Origin: Myxococcota bacterium
Lineage (GTDB): Bacteria; Myxococcota_A; Polyangia; JAAYKL01
DNA length: 38,420 bases
Direction of reading: 5' to 3'
NCBI GenBank assembly: GCA_028278265.1
Contig: JANQET010000325.1
Coordinates: 1-38,420, forward strand
The notes below the pieces were generated by a model, which worked only from the letters and a program-made list of their open reading frames with translations, was not told the origin of the DNA and did no database searches. Of this stretch, positions 15,988 through 25,584 are shown piece after piece. The position numbers were made by a program, and so were the translations under genes. How positions within the stretch are numbered: position 1 is the first letter of the stretch; each line of letters starts with the position of its first letter.

Positions 15988-16935
15988 ATGATGCGAAGAA
16001 GAGATTTCACTGAATCGGGAACCACCGCCGAGGCCCGCGAATTGGGCGGATGCGCATCGGAGCAAATCGGATCAACCCATCAACAGAGGGTGGTCTCCAT
16101 CGGCCGGGAGTTGGAAGAGGCAATCAATGTCGACGTGGCCAGAATGGAGCAGGAGATGCAGCAGATTGCGAACACCGAGATTATCCCGGGCATCGAACCG
16201 TTGTCTTTGATCGGCGAGCGCGTGCGCGTTGCGACTCATGCATTGTATTTGAGCAGCAGGTTCAGGGATCTGCCCCTCGAACGACAGCGCCATCCCCGGT
16301 TGCAGCGTAAGATGATCGATGAGATTGATGTCTTCGATGAAGCGATCTTCGGCACCGGATCCTATGTGCGAAATAGCGGTCTGCTGACCGACTATCGGGT
16401 GGTTGCTGCGCTGGGTAAACGCCGAAATTTGGGCCTGTTGGCGGTGGACCAAATCGCTCGACTGGCCATGCGATTGGACATGTCGCTCCCCTATCGACTG
16501 CGCCTGCGGGCCATCGGGAGCGAGATTATGCGCGACATGCGACAAAAATCGCCGCTCACCGCATTCGAAGGGTATTGGTCGAAAATCGAACAGTTACAGC
16601 GGCAAGTGGAGCGAGCGAATTCACCGAAGCGTCTCAATAGCCTTAGCGCCGGCGGCCGACCGAGCCAACAACGGCCCGCACCTGATCAATCCCAGAAGTC
16701 GTTTGTTCGTCGTTACTGGCAAAATCAACTCCTGTCGACATACACCCAGAACACGGTCATTCAGCTGACGAGCGAGGTGATCAACCCCGGCGCGTGGACA
16801 TTGGGAATCGGCGCTGAGGAGACCGGTACCCAAGTCGTGACCATCAACGGGAGTTGTACAGATACGCCCGGAGCGTACCTGATCATCGCCAGCATCATCG
16901 TGCTGACCGTTGGCGTGGCCGTTGAATCGTCCTAA
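15988..16935 (+). CDS. Orphan protein with C-terminal membrane segment, sigma-54 controlled
   Basis: The protein has 315 residues and matches no family I recognise. The N-terminal 30 residues are polar; about 35-215 is strongly helical in composition with many Arg, Glu and Leu (for example REL-EEA-INV and QIARLAMRLDMSLPYRLRLR). A Ser/Pro/Gln-rich linker follows, then the C-terminus ends in a hydrophobic stretch (AYLIIASIIVLTVGVAV) that could be one membrane anchor with almost nothing after it. There is no N-terminal signal peptide, so it may be a tail-anchored cytoplasmic protein. GGAGGA at 15975-15980 and the double ATG at 15988/15991 fix the start. It lies 266 bp after the pseudokinase gene and behind its own sigma-54 promoter. 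Confidence 0.75.
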   Translation: MMRRRDFTESGTTAEARELGGCASEQIGSTHQQRVVSIGRELEEAINVDVARMEQEMQQIANTEIIPGIEPLSLIGERVRVATHALYLSSRFRDLPLERQRHPRLQRKMIDEIDVFDEAIFGTGSYVRNSGLLTDYRVVAALGKRRNLGLLAVDQIARLAMRLDMSLPYRLRLRAIGSEIMRDMRQKSPLTAFEGYWSKIEQLQRQVERANSPKRLNSLSAGGRPSQQRPAPDQSQKSFVRRYWQNQLLSTYTQNTVIQLTSEVINPGAWTLGIGAEETGTQVVTINGSCTDTPGAYLIIASIIVLTVGVAVESS

Positions 16936-17046
16936 CACATGGTATAAGAACAGAGGCAAGTGATTGCAGGGCTTGTCGCGTCAGTCGCGTTATCCCCCTC
17001 TCATCCAATATCGAAATTCTCGCGCGGGTATTGCGGACAGTAGAAC

Positions 17047-19035
17047 ATGATACATTTCACAACCAATCCCAGTCATCATTCCCCATCCTCCAATGACAAT
17101 TCACAACCGCCGAAGGAGGATCGGTCTTGGCGTGTTCTCGTGGCCGGAATGGCGCTTTTCATCTGGATCACAGCGGGCTGTTCGAACTCCTCGGTTGCCG
17201 CTCAAAACGGACCCGACGCAGGTACAGGGGATACCGATACCGACACGGACAGCGATACCGATACGGACGCAGACACCGATACGGACACAGACACCGATAT
17301 TGATACCGATGTCGATGCGGACGCTGATACAGACGCGGACACGGACTCAGATGCCGACACGGACTCAGATACCGATACGGATGGAGACACCGATACCGAT
17401 ACAATCCCCGTCGATACGGACACGGATACCGATGTCGATTCTTGTATCAGATATGTCAGTTTGCTCTCGATGGCTGATGCCCCCACTGGAACCAGTTGGC
17501 CAGAGGCATTCAGGGAGATCCAACCCGCAATTGAACAAGCGGCCTCATTGGTGGGCAGCTCTGACTGTCCGGAGTCGATCCAGATTTGGGTTGCTCGAGG
17601 TGTTTATTATCCAATCGACGGCATTGTGCCTCCCGAGGATGAGCGAACCGCGACATTCGAGCTGGCCGCTGGTGTGGCCCTCTATGGTGGATTCGACGGT
17701 ACGGAAACCGCACTCGAAGAAAGGAATTTCGTCGAGAACCAAACCGTATTGAGCGGCGAAATAGGCGACCAGACCACCATCGTCGACAATGCTTACCACG
17801 TGGTGACCGGCGCGGATGACGCACGAGTCGACGGTTTTGTGATCACCGGAGGTAATGCTGATGACAGAATCGACGCTACTTCCAGCGATTTCGATCGGGG
17901 CGGCGGGATCTACTGCCGGGACACCTCTCCCGTGGTGGCCAATTGTACCATCGAAGACAATCGGGCCGATGACGCGGGGGGCGGTCTGTACATCGCCAAT
18001 GCCGCACCGCGTATCACGAACTGCGCGTTCATCTACAACCGTTCGGAGCTCAATGGGGGTGCTATAGTCAACCACAAGGCAACATCCATCATTGACAACT
18101 GTCTGTTTCGGGACAACGCCTGTGCCAAAGACGGGGGCGCTGTTTACAACGAAGAGGATTCGCAGCCGGTAATCGAGAACTGTCTGTTCAGGCACAACGA
18201 AGCGTTGGCCGACGGGGGCGGCATGCGAAACAAAAACGCCTCGCCCATGGTGCGAAATTGCGTATTCCAGGACAATCTGGCCAATGATGACGGGGGCGCC
18301 GTTTACACCTCCTACTCGTCCCCCACTTTTACCGCATGTCAGTTCATCGACAACCGGGCAGGAGATGATGGTGGGGGAGTATTCAACAATGTGGCCGACG
18401 CCGCAGTTCACAACTGTCTGTTTCGCAGCAACGCATCCGGCGACAATGGCGGTGGAATGAACAATCACAACACCCATTCTGCGCAGGAGATCGTGAATTG
18501 CCTGTTCATCGACAACACGGCAAACAACGATGGTGGGGGGATGTACAACAAGAATTCGCAACCCACCATCATCAATAGCACCTTTCGGCGTAATAGGGCG
18601 GTGGAGGACGGCGGCGGAGTGGCCAACTCGGACTCCACGCCGACGATCACCAATTGTATCTTCTGGAACAATAGTAATAGTGCCCTCCAATCCAATCCGC
18701 AGCTATACAACGATCAATCTCAAACCCGGCTGACGTTCAGCGATGTGCAGGGCGGCTGTCCTGTTCCCGATTGCACCACTGACAATACGGGCAATATCTC
18801 TTCGGATCCACGGTTCACCGAGGAGCTGGACGGTCAATTCACATTGGCGGTGGGATCTCCGTGTATCGACGTGGGCAGCAACGAAGCGCTTCCCCGGGAC
18901 ATCGGCGACCTTGACGAAGATGAAGACACATTGGAGTTGGTACCGTTCGACGTTTTGGGGAATTCACGCATTTTTTCCGGGATTGTCGATATGGGCGCAC
19001 ACGAATACACAACTCAAACAGGATCTTTGCGATGA
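17047..19035 (+). CDS. Lipoprotein with Asp-x linker and right-handed beta-helix (choice-of-anchor Q type), first of pair
   Basis: This 662-residue protein has a 30-residue polar N-terminus, a hydrophobic segment with lipobox TAGC (Cys 45), an Asp-x tract (about residues 62-131), then a pectate-lyase-like beta-helix. Repeated coils carry the pattern GGGmyNxxSxPxIxNCxFxxN, like Pmp/right-handed beta-helix repeats, about ten times. Near the helix start are [10 protein letters not shown]-like text (WVARGVYY) and [10 protein letters not shown]; near the end [18 protein letters not shown] and VDMGAHEY, which mark the choice-of-anchor Q C-terminus. Such proteins are surface beta-solenoids, possibly adhesive or carbohydrate-binding. 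The ATG at 17047 lacks a strong ribosome site. The stop overlaps the next gene's start (ATGA, 19032-19035). Confidence 0.85.
   Translation: MIHFTTNPSHHSPSSNDNSQPPKEDRSWRVLVAGMALFIWITAGCSNSSVAAQNGPDAGTGDTDTDTDSDTDTDADTDTDTDTDIDTDVDADADTDADTDSDADTDSDTDTDGDTDTDTIPVDTDTDTDVDSCIRYVSLLSMADAPTGTSWPEAFREIQPAIEQAASLVGSSDCPESIQIWVARGVYYPIDGIVPPEDERTATFELAAGVALYGGFDGTETALEERNFVENQTVLSGEIGDQTTIVDNAYHVVTGADDARVDGFVITGGNADDRIDATSSDFDRGGGIYCRDTSPVVANCTIEDNRADDAGGGLYIANAAPRITNCAFIYNRSELNGGAIVNHKATSIIDNCLFRDNACAKDGGAVYNEEDSQPVIENCLFRHNEALADGGGMRNKNASPMVRNCVFQDNLANDDGGAVYTSYSSPTFTACQFIDNRAGDDGGGVFNNVADAAVHNCLFRSNASGDNGGGMNNHNTHSAQEIVNCLFIDNTANNDGGGMYNKNSQPTIINSTFRRNRAVEDGGGVANSDSTPTITNCIFWNNSNSALQSNPQLYNDQSQTRLTFSDVQGGCPVPDCTTDNTGNISSDPRFTEELDGQFTLAVGSPCIDVGSNEALPRDIGDLDEDEDTLELVPFDVLGNSRIFSGIVDMGAHEYTTQTGSLR
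17230..17439 (+). repeat. Asp-x dipeptide tract, about 35 units, interrupted
   Basis: Thr dominates the x position; Ile and Val also appear. One interruption (IPV) occurs near the 3' end before the tract resumes. Confidence 0.95.
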
Positions 19036-21233
19036 GTCGTCTGATCCTACGGATCACCCGAACAATAGCGTTGGTAATGGCATTGTTCTGTGGAGTGACG
19101 CCGGGATGTTGGCCGCTCAAGCCGCTGGAACAGCACGACACCTTGGACGGCGGGGGTGACACCGATGTTGACACTGATACCGACATGGACGCGGACACCG
19201 ATACAGACACCGATGCTGACACTGACGCCGATATGGACACGGACTCCGATACAGATTCAGACAGCGACTCGGACACAGACAGCGACACCGATTCGGATAT
19301 CGATACCGATGTAGATTCAGACTCGGATACTGATTCCGATACCGATGCCGACACCGACGCCGATACGGATGGTGACACCGATACCGATACCGACGCCGAT
19401 ACCGACACCGACACCGAACCAGACACGGACACGGACATCGATTCTTGCGTCCGTTATGTGAACCATCTGTCGCCTGCTGAGAATCCCACGGGCATCAGTT
19501 GGGCAGATGCCTTCGCAACCCTCCAGCCGGCGCTCCAGATCGCCGCTTCTTTGGTGGGGGATCACGACTGTCCGGATGCCGTCAGTGTCTGGGTTGCCCG
19601 CGGGGAGTACCATCCCGACGACGACCACCCCGCACCACCGGAGAATCCCCGTGACGCAACCTTCGCCTTGGCCCCGGGGGTTCATCTCTACGGCGGATTC
19701 GAGGGCAATGAGATCGCGCTCGACGAACGTGATGTTGCCGGGAACGAGACCACCCTGAGCGGTGATATCGGCGAACCGAATCTCACAACCGACAATGTGT
19801 ACCACGTCGTAACGGGTTCGGACGATGCAACCATAGACGGATTTTTCATCACTAAGGGCAACGCCGACGACGGTCAATTGGGCGCGGGATCGGCCGACAG
19901 CGGAGGGGGGATGATCTGCCACAGTCAATCACCGGCGGTGGTCAACTGTGTTTTTGAGGACAATCATTCCCACTATCACGGCGGCGCGCTCTATATTGTC
20001 AATGCCGCTCCGACGATTGAGAACTGTCAGTTCATCTACAACCGCTCAGAAAAAGGTGCCGGTGCCGTCTTTCTCACCCTGGCTGAGCCAACCTTTGATG
20101 AGTGTCTGTTTGCCCAAAACACCGCTGGCGAAAAGGGCGGTGCCATGTACATCGCGAACAGTTCCAACCCGACGATTGAAGGCAGCACCTTCAGATACAA
20201 CACCGCATCTGACGACGGAGGCGCAATTTACTGCGAGCGATCGCCAACGGTCATTCGCAACTGCATCTTCGAATACAATAAAGCAATTGGGCCGGGTAGT
20301 GGCATCAGCAGTGGGGGTGGGATCTGCAGCCGGGAATCGAACTCTACAGTTGAATCGTGTACATTCACCGCCAATGAAACCGATGGGGATGGTGGAGGAA
20401 TAGAAGTCAAGAGCTCCCCGGAGATGTCCATTCGCGGTTGCCAATTCAACAGCAACAAGGCGGGAGACGACGGCGGCGGTATCAATTGCTCCCAATCGAG
20501 CCCCTTGATTTTCGATAATGAGATATTCGGCAACGAGGCCGAAGACGACGGTGGCGGAATGAGCTTGGTAGAGTCTTCACCGTTCGTCGTCAATTGCACC
20601 TTCGCTGACAACATCGCGGGCCAGAGCGGTGGCGGCATGTACACCGCAGAAGAGGTTGCCGAGCCCGAGATTGTCAACTGTCTGTTCGTCGACAACTCAG
20701 CTGGTAGTCATGGGGGCGGGATGCACAATCGGAAAGCCGTGCCCAATGTGACCAATTGCACTTTCTTCGGCAATCATGCAGGTACTGACGGCGGGGGAGT
20801 TTCCAATGAAATGGTTCAAGCGGAAGTCTCCGTGATGAACAGTATCTTATGGGGAAACACCGCGAACGAACTCGGTCAACAGGTGCACAATGACGATTCC
20901 CTCAACACGCTGATCAACTTCTCCAATGTGCAAGGGGGGTGCACGGTGCCAATGTGTACGACGAACGACAGCGACAACATCGACGCCGACCCCCTGTTCA
21001 CCGATGTGGATTCAGGGAATTTCACCCTATCCATCGTTCCATTGTCTCCAAGTATCGACGTGGGTTGGAAATACGCCCTTCCCCGCGACCGCTACGATCT
21101 CAACATCAACGGCGATACAGTGGAGCGGATGCCCATCGATCTCGCCGGCAACAAGCGCGAGGCAGATGCCGAAGTCGATATGGGTGCATTTGAAAACGCG
21201 CTTACCTCACCTTCCATTTTTCTAGAAAGATAG
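19032..21233 (+). CDS. Lipoprotein with Asp-x linker and right-handed beta-helix (choice-of-anchor Q type), second of pair
   Basis: The 733-residue protein has a signal sequence with lipobox TPGC (Cys 26), an Asp-x tract at about residues 43-137, and a beta-helix closely similar in plan to the preceding protein: [37 protein letters not shown], and many coils of the type GGGMxNxxxxPxVxNCTFxxN. It ends with [18 protein letters not shown] and VDMGAFEN, matching choice-of-anchor Q proteins. The ATGA overlap with the upstream gene points to coupled synthesis and perhaps a shared complex. Its last 32 bp overlap the end of the convergent FHA/AAA+ gene. It is probably a surface-exposed beta-solenoid; its ligand is unknown. 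Confidence 0.86.
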   Translation: MSRLILRITRTIALVMALFCGVTPGCWPLKPLEQHDTLDGGGDTDVDTDTDMDADTDTDTDADTDADMDTDSDTDSDSDSDTDSDTDSDIDTDVDSDSDTDSDTDADTDADTDGDTDTDTDADTDTDTEPDTDTDIDSCVRYVNHLSPAENPTGISWADAFATLQPALQIAASLVGDHDCPDAVSVWVARGEYHPDDDHPAPPENPRDATFALAPGVHLYGGFEGNEIALDERDVAGNETTLSGDIGEPNLTTDNVYHVVTGSDDATIDGFFITKGNADDGQLGAGSADSGGGMICHSQSPAVVNCVFEDNHSHYHGGALYIVNAAPTIENCQFIYNRSEKGAGAVFLTLAEPTFDECLFAQNTAGEKGGAMYIANSSNPTIEGSTFRYNTASDDGGAIYCERSPTVIRNCIFEYNKAIGPGSGISSGGGICSRESNSTVESCTFTANETDGDGGGIEVKSSPEMSIRGCQFNSNKAGDDGGGINCSQSSPLIFDNEIFGNEAEDDGGGMSLVESSPFVVNCTFADNIAGQSGGGMYTAEEVAEPEIVNCLFVDNSAGSHGGGMHNRKAVPNVTNCTFFGNHAGTDGGGVSNEMVQAEVSVMNSILWGNTANELGQQVHNDDSLNTLINFSNVQGGCTVPMCTTNDSDNIDADPLFTDVDSGNFTLSIVPLSPSIDVGWKYALPRDRYDLNINGDTVERMPIDLAGNKREADAEVDMGAFENALTSPSIFLER
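19158..19442 (+). repeat. Asp-x dipeptide tract, about 47 units
   Basis: Thr and Ser dominate the x position, with rare Val, Met, Ile and one Glu-Pro break near the end. Confidence 0.95.
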
Positions 21234-22560
21234 CGATCCACCGCCGCGAACACTTGAATCCGAGTGTTTTGAGATGCCGTTCGGTGGCGGAGATGTTTTC
21301 GTTGTGTTGACGGTAGGCGTTGATAATGAGGTCTTTATTGGACTCGTATCTGGAGGCGGTGGAGCTCTCGTCGTCCATCACGCTGCGACGATTGACCGGA
21401 CTGTCCGCAAAGAACTGCTGAAAAATCTCGGTCGCCGCGCGATCCGGCTCTGCACCAGCCCTGATACGCGTGGCGATGCGATCGCTGAGATCTGCCAGGC
21501 CGCGCACATTGCGTTTGGTGAACCCGTCGAGGCAGAGCGCCTCATAGTGGTCTGCGTTCAGTAGAGGCAACACCTCATCGGGTGAGACGGAACACCGCTG
21601 AAGCGCATTGGAGAGCAGTGCGTTGAAGATGTCGGGAATATCGGCGATGCGCGAGGTCAGCGGCGGAATCTCGACCAACCTCAATCTGGCGAACAGGTCG
21701 TGAGCCAGCCCCTTGGTCTGGTCTTCCACATTGGACGCCAAAATGAGTCGCACATCGGTGGGCCTGGTTTTGGTTTCGCCCAACCGCGCGGTTTTGTTTT
21801 CCTCGATGACCCGGAGCAGGCTGCGCTGTGAGCGCTCCGGGAGATTGTGCACCTCGTCGATGAACAATACCCCCCCCTTGGACTGTTCGATCAGTCCCGG
21901 TCGGGCATCCACATTGGAGAAATAGCGGGGAGCCACGCCAAACAGTGTGGCCACCGCCTCTTCGGTCGAAGCGACTCTCGCGGCGTTGAAGGCCAATAGG
22001 GACAGCGGGTTCTCCGCCGGACTCATCAGCGAGGCAAGCGCCGTTGCTGCCAGCTCCTTGCCGGTGCCCGAAGGTCCGGCAACCAGCACATGGCGACTCG
22101 ACAGGGAGGCCTCACGCAGCTCCGCCAGGATTTGACTGGAATGGAACTGCCCCGCCATACCGAAGTTCTCCACCGGAGGCGTTTTCAGCAGGGGAGTAAC
22201 GTTGGAGTGGAACACCATCACCGTCTGACCGATGCGGATAATCGCTTGATCGTCCAAAGGAACGCGTCGATCCACTTGATGACCATTGAGGAACGTCCCG
22301 TTGGTGCTCTTCAAATCGGCAATTCGATAGACCGATCCATCCAGTGCGATGGTAAAGTGTCGGCTCGAAATCCGCTTGTCGCGAATGCAAAGCTGGCACC
22401 CCGGGTTGCGTCCCACGGTCAGCTTCCCGGCGATAACGCATCTGTCAGTGGTGCAAAATCCACTGGGAGTAGACGCGATCAGTACGCCGGCGGACGACTT
22501 GTTCATGATCAGGGCATTTTTCGAAGTTTCAGAGATATGGGTGGTAGTAATTGTCTTCAT
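21202..22560 (-). CDS. FHA-domain AAA+ regulator of the NtrC type lacking GAFTGA
   Basis: This 452-residue protein has an N-terminal FHA domain (about 45-118; [27 protein letters not shown]) that should bind phosphothreonine peptides. A sigma-54-activator-type AAA+ domain follows (about 135-345), with Walker A GPSGTGKE (K168), Walker [10 protein letters not shown] (229-237) and a sensor-I region LILASN. Where true activators have GAFTGA after the LFG motif, this protein has RYFSNV (about 212-217), so contact with sigma-54 is doubtful. The C-terminus has a Fis-like helix-turn-helix ([15 protein letters not shown]). It may bind DNA or act as an ATP-driven switch. The ATG at 22560 has no good ribosome site; 22506 is an alternative start. 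It is divergent from the Ser/Thr kinase locus. Confidence 0.87.
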   Translation of the reverse strand: MKTITTTHISETSKNALIMNKSSAGVLIASTPSGFCTTDRCVIAGKLTVGRNPGCQLCIRDKRISSRHFTIALDGSVYRIADLKSTNGTFLNGHQVDRRVPLDDQAIIRIGQTVMVFHSNVTPLLKTPPVENFGMAGQFHSSQILAELREASLSSRHVLVAGPSGTGKELAATALASLMSPAENPLSLLAFNAARVASTEEAVATLFGVAPRYFSNVDARPGLIEQSKGGVLFIDEVHNLPERSQRSLLRVIEENKTARLGETKTRPTDVRLILASNVEDQTKGLAHDLFARLRLVEIPPLTSRIADIPDIFNALLSNALQRCSVSPDEVLPLLNADHYEALCLDGFTKRNVRGLADLSDRIATRIRAGAEPDRAATEIFQQFFADSPVNRRSVMDDESSTASRYESNKDLIINAYRQHNENISATERHLKTLGFKCSRRWIAIFLEKWKVR

Positions 22561-22588
22561 TGAGTTTAATTATTAAATCGTTTACTAT
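22560..22588 (+). promoter_or_regulatory. Possible promoter for the Cys-ORF/kinase transcript
   Basis: TTGAGT (22560-22565), a 17-bp spacer and TACTAT (22583-22588) form a moderate sigma-70 promoter in an AT-rich stretch. It starts at the divergent FHA gene's first codon. It would favour translation from the ATG at 22638 rather than 22587. Confidence 0.35.
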
Positions 22589-22637
22589 GCCGAAATCAAA
22601 TTATAAAGACTCTCCTATACCGAGAGTGAGTAAATAT

Positions 22638-22805
22638 ATGGTTCACGTTTGCTGCATGCTTAATAATTTTAAAGGGTTGAGCTGTTTATCCAAGTGCGAT
22701 ACATTTTGTCCCGATTTTCATGTATTTCAGGAGCAGATGATCTCCGATCCCGTATTCAATCGACCTCCCGAGCAGCAGAAGCAACCCGTCAACACATCTA
22801 ACTAA
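22638..22805 (+). CDS. Possible small Cys-rich protein coupled to the Ser/Thr kinase
   Basis: This is a 55-residue open frame with CCMLNNFKGLSCLSKCDTFC, that is five Cys within 20 residues, followed by a polar Pro/Gln tail. Its TAA overlaps the kinase ATG (TAATG, 22803-22807). The kinase has no ribosome site of its own, so translation of this frame would explain how the kinase is made. GAGAGTGAG lies upstream of the ATG at 22638; an earlier in-frame ATG at 22587 would give 72 residues. Base composition is lower in GC than in its neighbours. It could be a small metal-binding or redox-sensitive protein, but the short length leaves real doubt that it is a gene. Confidence 0.45.
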   Translation: MVHVCCMLNNFKGLSCLSKCDTFCPDFHVFQEQMISDPVFNRPPEQQKQPVNTSN

Positions 22806-24265
22806 TGAAAAATATTATAGAAAACGGGACGATCATCGACGGGAAATACCGCGTCGACCGCTACATCGGCTCCGGCGGCATGGGCCAGGTCTATGGGGCG
22901 ACCCACCTGACCCTGGGGCGCAAAGTCGCGATCAAACTGCTCCGTCATTCGAGAATCGATGATGAGAAAGCAGTGGCCCGCTTTGTCCGCGAAGCCCAGA
23001 TCGCCAGTGCGATCGGCCACGACAACATCTGCGAAATGCTCGACGTGGGAGCGGATCAGGGCGGGATCCCGTACCTGGTGATGCCGTTACTGGTCGGACA
23101 ATCGCTGCGAGATATTCTGGACAACCGATCCCAGGTGACGATCGATCGGATCGGCGACATCATCGGCCAAATCCTGCGCGCGCTCGACGCAGCCCACACC
23201 GAACGAATTGTTCACCGAGATCTCAAACCGGACAACATCTTCATCACCGACATGGGGGACCGCAAAGATTTCGTGAAACTCCTCGACTTCGGCATCTCCA
23301 AATTCCTCGATTCCACGTCGAACATCGAGATCACCCAAACAGGCGCGATTTTGGGCACCCCCCCGTACATGGCTCCCGAACAGGCCGAAGGATCCACGGC
23401 AATCGATCACCGGGTCGACATCTACACCACCGGGGTCATTCTCTATGAGGCCCTTACCGGTGTTCGCCCCTTCGAAGGCAAGACCTACAGTGAAATCGTC
23501 GTCAAAATAGTGTCCAGACCCTTCCTCCCGCCATCTGAGCTCAATCCATCGATCCCTCCGGGGGTCGAAGCGGTTGTGATCAAGGCGATGGCCAGAGATC
23601 CCAACAAACGGTACTCGAACGCCGAAGAGATGAGAGTGGCACTCGACGACGCCTTGTCCGAGAAGGATTTGGTCGACTGTGATCCGATGGTCAACACGCT
23701 CGAAGAGTGGCCCAACAATCCGTTCTCATTGGGCAATTCAGTAGAATCGTCATCGAGCACCCTATCGATCACCGGCAAGTGGCGGGCGAGATGGCGCACC
23801 CTTGTCCCCATCGCGGTCGGCTTGATCGCCATCCCCGCATTTATTTGGTTTTCCACATACGCCACCGAGGGATCGATGAGTGGACCCATGTCCCCTTCGG
23901 CCAGCGATAACGATCCGCCGACACCGGACCACCTGCCGACAAAAACATCAGAAGCCGATTCCTCCACTGGTCACCCCCCAGAGAATCCATGCGCCGGCGA
24001 GACCGATTCCCAGTGCGACCCATCAAAATCGGGTGAGGCACCGCCCCCAACAGACACCGATACCTCGACGTCCCGCGCGCCGACCCGGGCCCAACCGCCG
24101 ATCAATACGCCAAAACTGAATACCAATCCGTCGCCGAAATCGATCCCGGCAACCCCGCCGATCAAACGAAAATTCCACAAAAAACGAAAAAAACGGGACA
24201 AGAAGCCGAAGTTGAAAAAAGGACGTTTTGAAACATCGTTCTTTCCGGTATATGGAGAAGACTAA
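22805..24265 (+). CDS. Transmembrane Hanks-type Ser/Thr protein kinase
   Basis: The 486-residue protein has a complete kinase domain (about 15-280): Gly loop IGSGGMGQVY, K44 in VAIK, catalytic loop HRDLKPDN (D139), DFG (D161), activation segment GTPPYMAPEQ and the DIYTTGVILYEALTG helix. All catalytic residues are present, so it should autophosphorylate and phosphorylate Ser/Thr targets. A single membrane segment (about 328-345, LVPIAVGLIAIPAFIW) follows, then a Pro/Thr/Ser-rich outer region ending in a very basic Lys/Arg stretch. No PASTA repeats are present. The next gene, 44 bp on, encodes a PEGA protein, and the divergent gene encodes an FHA protein able to read phosphothreonine; a functional link is inferred. 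Its start overlaps the stop of the small Cys ORF. Confidence 0.93.
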   Translation: MKNIIENGTIIDGKYRVDRYIGSGGMGQVYGATHLTLGRKVAIKLLRHSRIDDEKAVARFVREAQIASAIGHDNICEMLDVGADQGGIPYLVMPLLVGQSLRDILDNRSQVTIDRIGDIIGQILRALDAAHTERIVHRDLKPDNIFITDMGDRKDFVKLLDFGISKFLDSTSNIEITQTGAILGTPPYMAPEQAEGSTAIDHRVDIYTTGVILYEALTGVRPFEGKTYSEIVVKIVSRPFLPPSELNPSIPPGVEAVVIKAMARDPNKRYSNAEEMRVALDDALSEKDLVDCDPMVNTLEEWPNNPFSLGNSVESSSSTLSITGKWRARWRTLVPIAVGLIAIPAFIWFSTYATEGSMSGPMSPSASDNDPPTPDHLPTKTSEADSSTGHPPENPCAGETDSQCDPSKSGEAPPPTDTDTSTSRAPTRAQPPINTPKLNTNPSPKSIPATPPIKRKFHKKRKKRDKKPKLKKGRFETSFFPVYGED

Positions 24266-24309
24266 CGGCTGACTCGAAAACTACCGGGATTCAATGGTTG
24301 AGGTTGCTA

Positions 24310-25584
24310 ATGCGGATGACCGTTCAGCTTTCCAACGCGCACTCGAGAGTCAACGGGGTCCTCATCTCTGTGGCACTGCTCAGCGCACTGACACCTTGTG
24401 TCGGGGTTCAAGCCGAGGAGTCGGACCAAGCTGCTGCCAAACGCACCGCCCGGAAACAATTCGAAATCGGCATGAACCGAATTGCCGAAGAGGACTATCA
24501 CGGCGCGCTCGAGGCTTTCGAGGAGGCCCACCGGATCCGCCCCAAGCCACACGTATTGTACAATATTGCGATGTGTCAAAAGGCGCTGTTCTTATATACG
24601 CAGGCGCTTGAGACGTTCGAGCACTACCTGCAACGAGCAGGTGACACCCCCACGCCCGACCTACGACAACCGGCCGCCAAGGCGATCAGTCAGATCGAGC
24701 AACTCGTCGGAAGATTGCGCATCGAGGCCATCCCCGAGGATGCGACCATCTCGGTTGACGGGCAAAGAGAGGGAACCACTCCGCTCACGTCCCCCATCCT
24801 GCTCAACCCGGGACACCACACAGTGAGAATCGAGGCTGCGGGCTATCAGCCCTACGAGTCCGGCGTCACTGTCGTCTCAGGGGCCGAGGTCCGCCTATCC
24901 GCCGAATTGCTGCCGAAATCTGCCCGATTGTCGGTGAACTGCACACCGGCGAACGAAGCGGTGGTCAGGCTCAATGACCTGGAGGTGGGGCCGTGTCCCT
25001 ATAGCGCCGATGTGGCATACGGTGACTACACCGTCCGGGTGGAGGCGCCGGGGCACAGAGTGTTCACCCGTCAAGCAGCGCTGGAGAGTGACCAGGGCGT
25101 GGAGATCAATGCGATACTGGAACAACTACCGCAACCCGATCTCGAGCATCCGGGCGTATCCGGTGGATCGGCCGTTGTCATCGCACCGAAAAGTCTTACC
25201 GAATTGAATAAGTCCATTCGGACAGGCAAGCGATCAAAATACTTTCTGCCCGGTGTCATTGCCGCCTCAGCCGGGCTCTGCGGAGCTGTGGTCGGCCTGA
25301 TCTTCAACATCAAGGGGCAACGGGATTACGAAAAGGCTCTCGAACTGAAAAAAGACTGGGAGAATTCTGTCCCCACGAATGATTCGTACAGAGTGCGATA
25401 CAACAAGTTGGCCAACGAGACGGTGCCAAACGATCAGATTGGAATGATCATCGGATACGCGTCCGCCGCGGCGCTGCTCACGACCGGCACAATTCTACTT
25501 TTCAAAGACCATCGTCACACCCAAAAAACGTCGAAAAGAATGGACGTGACCCTCTCACCGACCGGATTGTCGATCGTTTTCTGA
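24310..25584 (+). CDS. TPR and PEGA-domain protein with C-terminal membrane segments
   Basis: The protein (424 residues) has a likely N-terminal signal or anchor (GVLISVALLSALTPCVGVQA), a helical TPR-like region with ARKQFEIGMNRIAEEDYHGALEAFEEAHRI-type repeats (ALEAFEEAHRIRPKPHVLYN visible), and two PEGA-type beta domains. The first holds GRLRIEAIPEDATISVDG with GHHTVRIEAAGYQPYE; the second ARLSVNCTPANEAVVRLN with GDYTVRVEAPGHR. Two hydrophobic segments near the C-terminus (FLPGVIAASAGLCGAVVGLIF and IIGYASAAALLTTGTILLF) suggest inner-membrane attachment. Such TPR-PEGA proteins often sit beside Ser/Thr kinases in Myxococcota-like genomes, as here. The ATG at 24310 follows GAGG by 6 nt; TTG 24298 and ATG 24316 are alternatives. 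Confidence 0.85.
   Translation: MRMTVQLSNAHSRVNGVLISVALLSALTPCVGVQAEESDQAAAKRTARKQFEIGMNRIAEEDYHGALEAFEEAHRIRPKPHVLYNIAMCQKALFLYTQALETFEHYLQRAGDTPTPDLRQPAAKAISQIEQLVGRLRIEAIPEDATISVDGQREGTTPLTSPILLNPGHHTVRIEAAGYQPYESGVTVVSGAEVRLSAELLPKSARLSVNCTPANEAVVRLNDLEVGPCPYSADVAYGDYTVRVEAPGHRVFTRQAALESDQGVEINAILEQLPQPDLEHPGVSGGSAVVIAPKSLTELNKSIRTGKRSKYFLPGVIAASAGLCGAVVGLIFNIKGQRDYEKALELKKDWENSVPTNDSYRVRYNKLANETVPNDQIGMIIGYASAAALLTTGTILLFKDHRHTQKTSKRMDVTLSPTGLSIVF

Noticed and set aside
16954-16967. GGCAAGTGATTGC as a second sigma-54 promoter before the beta-helix lipoprotein at 17047
   Set aside because: GG and GC are separated by 9 instead of 10 bases, a spacing that sigma-54 does not tolerate.
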